Shown piece by piece: positions 5,203 to 5,423 of a DNA stretch of 5,423 nucleotides. A model generated the notes under the pieces. That model saw only the letters and a list, made by a program, of their open reading frames with translations. It made no database searches and had not been told where the DNA came from. How positions within the stretch are numbered: position 1 is the stretch's first letter; every line of letters begins with the position of its first letter. Made by a program: the position numbers and the translations under genes. Source of the stretch: Acidilobaceae archaeon (GTDB taxonomy: Archaea; Thermoproteota; Thermoprotei_A; Sulfolobales; Acidilobaceae); the NCBI GenBank assembly GCA_027013765.1, contig JALWGG010000039.1, positions 1 to 5,423 of the forward strand, written 5' to 3'.

Positions 5203-5409
5203 ATGGCCCAGAAGCAACTACCACCTGTGAAAGTAAAGGATCCAACTACAGGCAAAGAGGTAGAACTAGCACCGATCAAGGTGTGGGAACTATCACCGAA
5301 GACCAGGAGGGGCAAGGGTAGGGGTGTTAAGATAGGGCTCTTCAAGAGCCCCGACACCGGAAAATACTTCAGGGCTAAGGTCCCCGACGACTATCCAGTA
5401 AAGAAGTAA
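5203..5409 (+). CDS. cren7: Chromatin protein Cren7
   Basis: A small basic SH3-fold protein that binds the DNA minor groove without sequence specificity, bends and stabilises it, and compacts the crenarchaeal chromosome. The 68 residues align along their length with Sulfolobus Cren7 (60 aa): PVKVKDPTTGKEVELAP (8-24), KVWELSPK (26-33), GVKIGLFKSPDTGKYFRAK (41-59) and PDDYPV (61-66). DNA-contact equivalents Trp28, Leu30, Pro32, Lys33, Val42, Ile44, Phe47, Tyr55 and Arg57 are present. The loop between strands beta3 and beta4 (33-41, rich in Arg/Lys/Gly) is about 4 residues longer than in Sulfolobus. ATG 5203 is set by the Shine-Dalgarno. It stands alone behind its own AT-rich promoter, and the 14 bases after the stop contain no recognisable terminator before the window ends. 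Confidence 0.96.
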   Translation: MAQKQLPPVKVKDPTTGKEVELAPIKVWELSPKTRRGKGRGVKIGLFKSPDTGKYFRAKVPDDYPVKK

Positions 5410-5423
5410 CAAGCCCTTAATAT

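Overview
The window looks like a chromosomal segment from a hyperthermophilic crenarchaeon (Thermoproteota). The ribosomal proteins are of archaeal type (uL3, uL4, uL23). The last gene encodes Cren7, a chromatin protein typical of crenarchaea. Promoters carry TTTATATA/TTTAAATA-type TATA boxes. Arginine is mostly AGG/AGA, isoleucine is often ATA, and GTG starts are common. I would lean to a Desulfurococcales/Pyrodictium-like lineage, but that is impression only.

Layout, left to right. (1) Positions 1-701, minus strand: N-terminal 233 codons of a 2-methylisocitrate lyase-like enzyme (prpB), running off the left edge. (2) 702-785: a divergent promoter region with one near-symmetric TATA element. 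(3) 786-884, plus strand: a possible very small, highly basic ORF whose TGA overlaps the GTG start of the next gene. (4) 881-1687: a SPOUT-class RNA methyltransferase of the COG2106 family (relatives MTH1 and human SPOUT1/CENP-32). (5) 1688-1790: a short promoter spacer. (6) 1791-3915: rpl3-rpl4-rpl23, tightly packed, with a 14-nt gap and then a 4-nt ATGA overlap. (7) 3912-4844, minus strand: an Mrp/Nbp35-family P-loop ATPase, convergent with rpl23; both genes stop inside one CTAG. (8) 4845-5202: about 360 bases without a convincing protein gene. It holds the mrp promoter with a 17-bp palindrome, a GC-rich stretch with hairpins, and an AT-rich cren7 promoter with repeated elements. (9) 5203-5409: cren7 with a perfect Shine-Dalgarno.

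How the genes work together: the methyltransferase and three large-subunit proteins form a translation/ribosome-biogenesis block. Mrp (Fe-S assembly), PrpB (propionate-type carbon metabolism) and Cren7 (DNA packaging) are independent transcription units around it. I see no mobile element, CRISPR array, tRNA or rRNA, and no clear undescribed multi-gene system. The points most worth a second look are the degenerate CxxC motif of Mrp, the palindrome over its promoter, the basic mini-ORF coupled to the methyltransferase, the repeated elements before cren7, and the long DNA-contact loop of Cren7.
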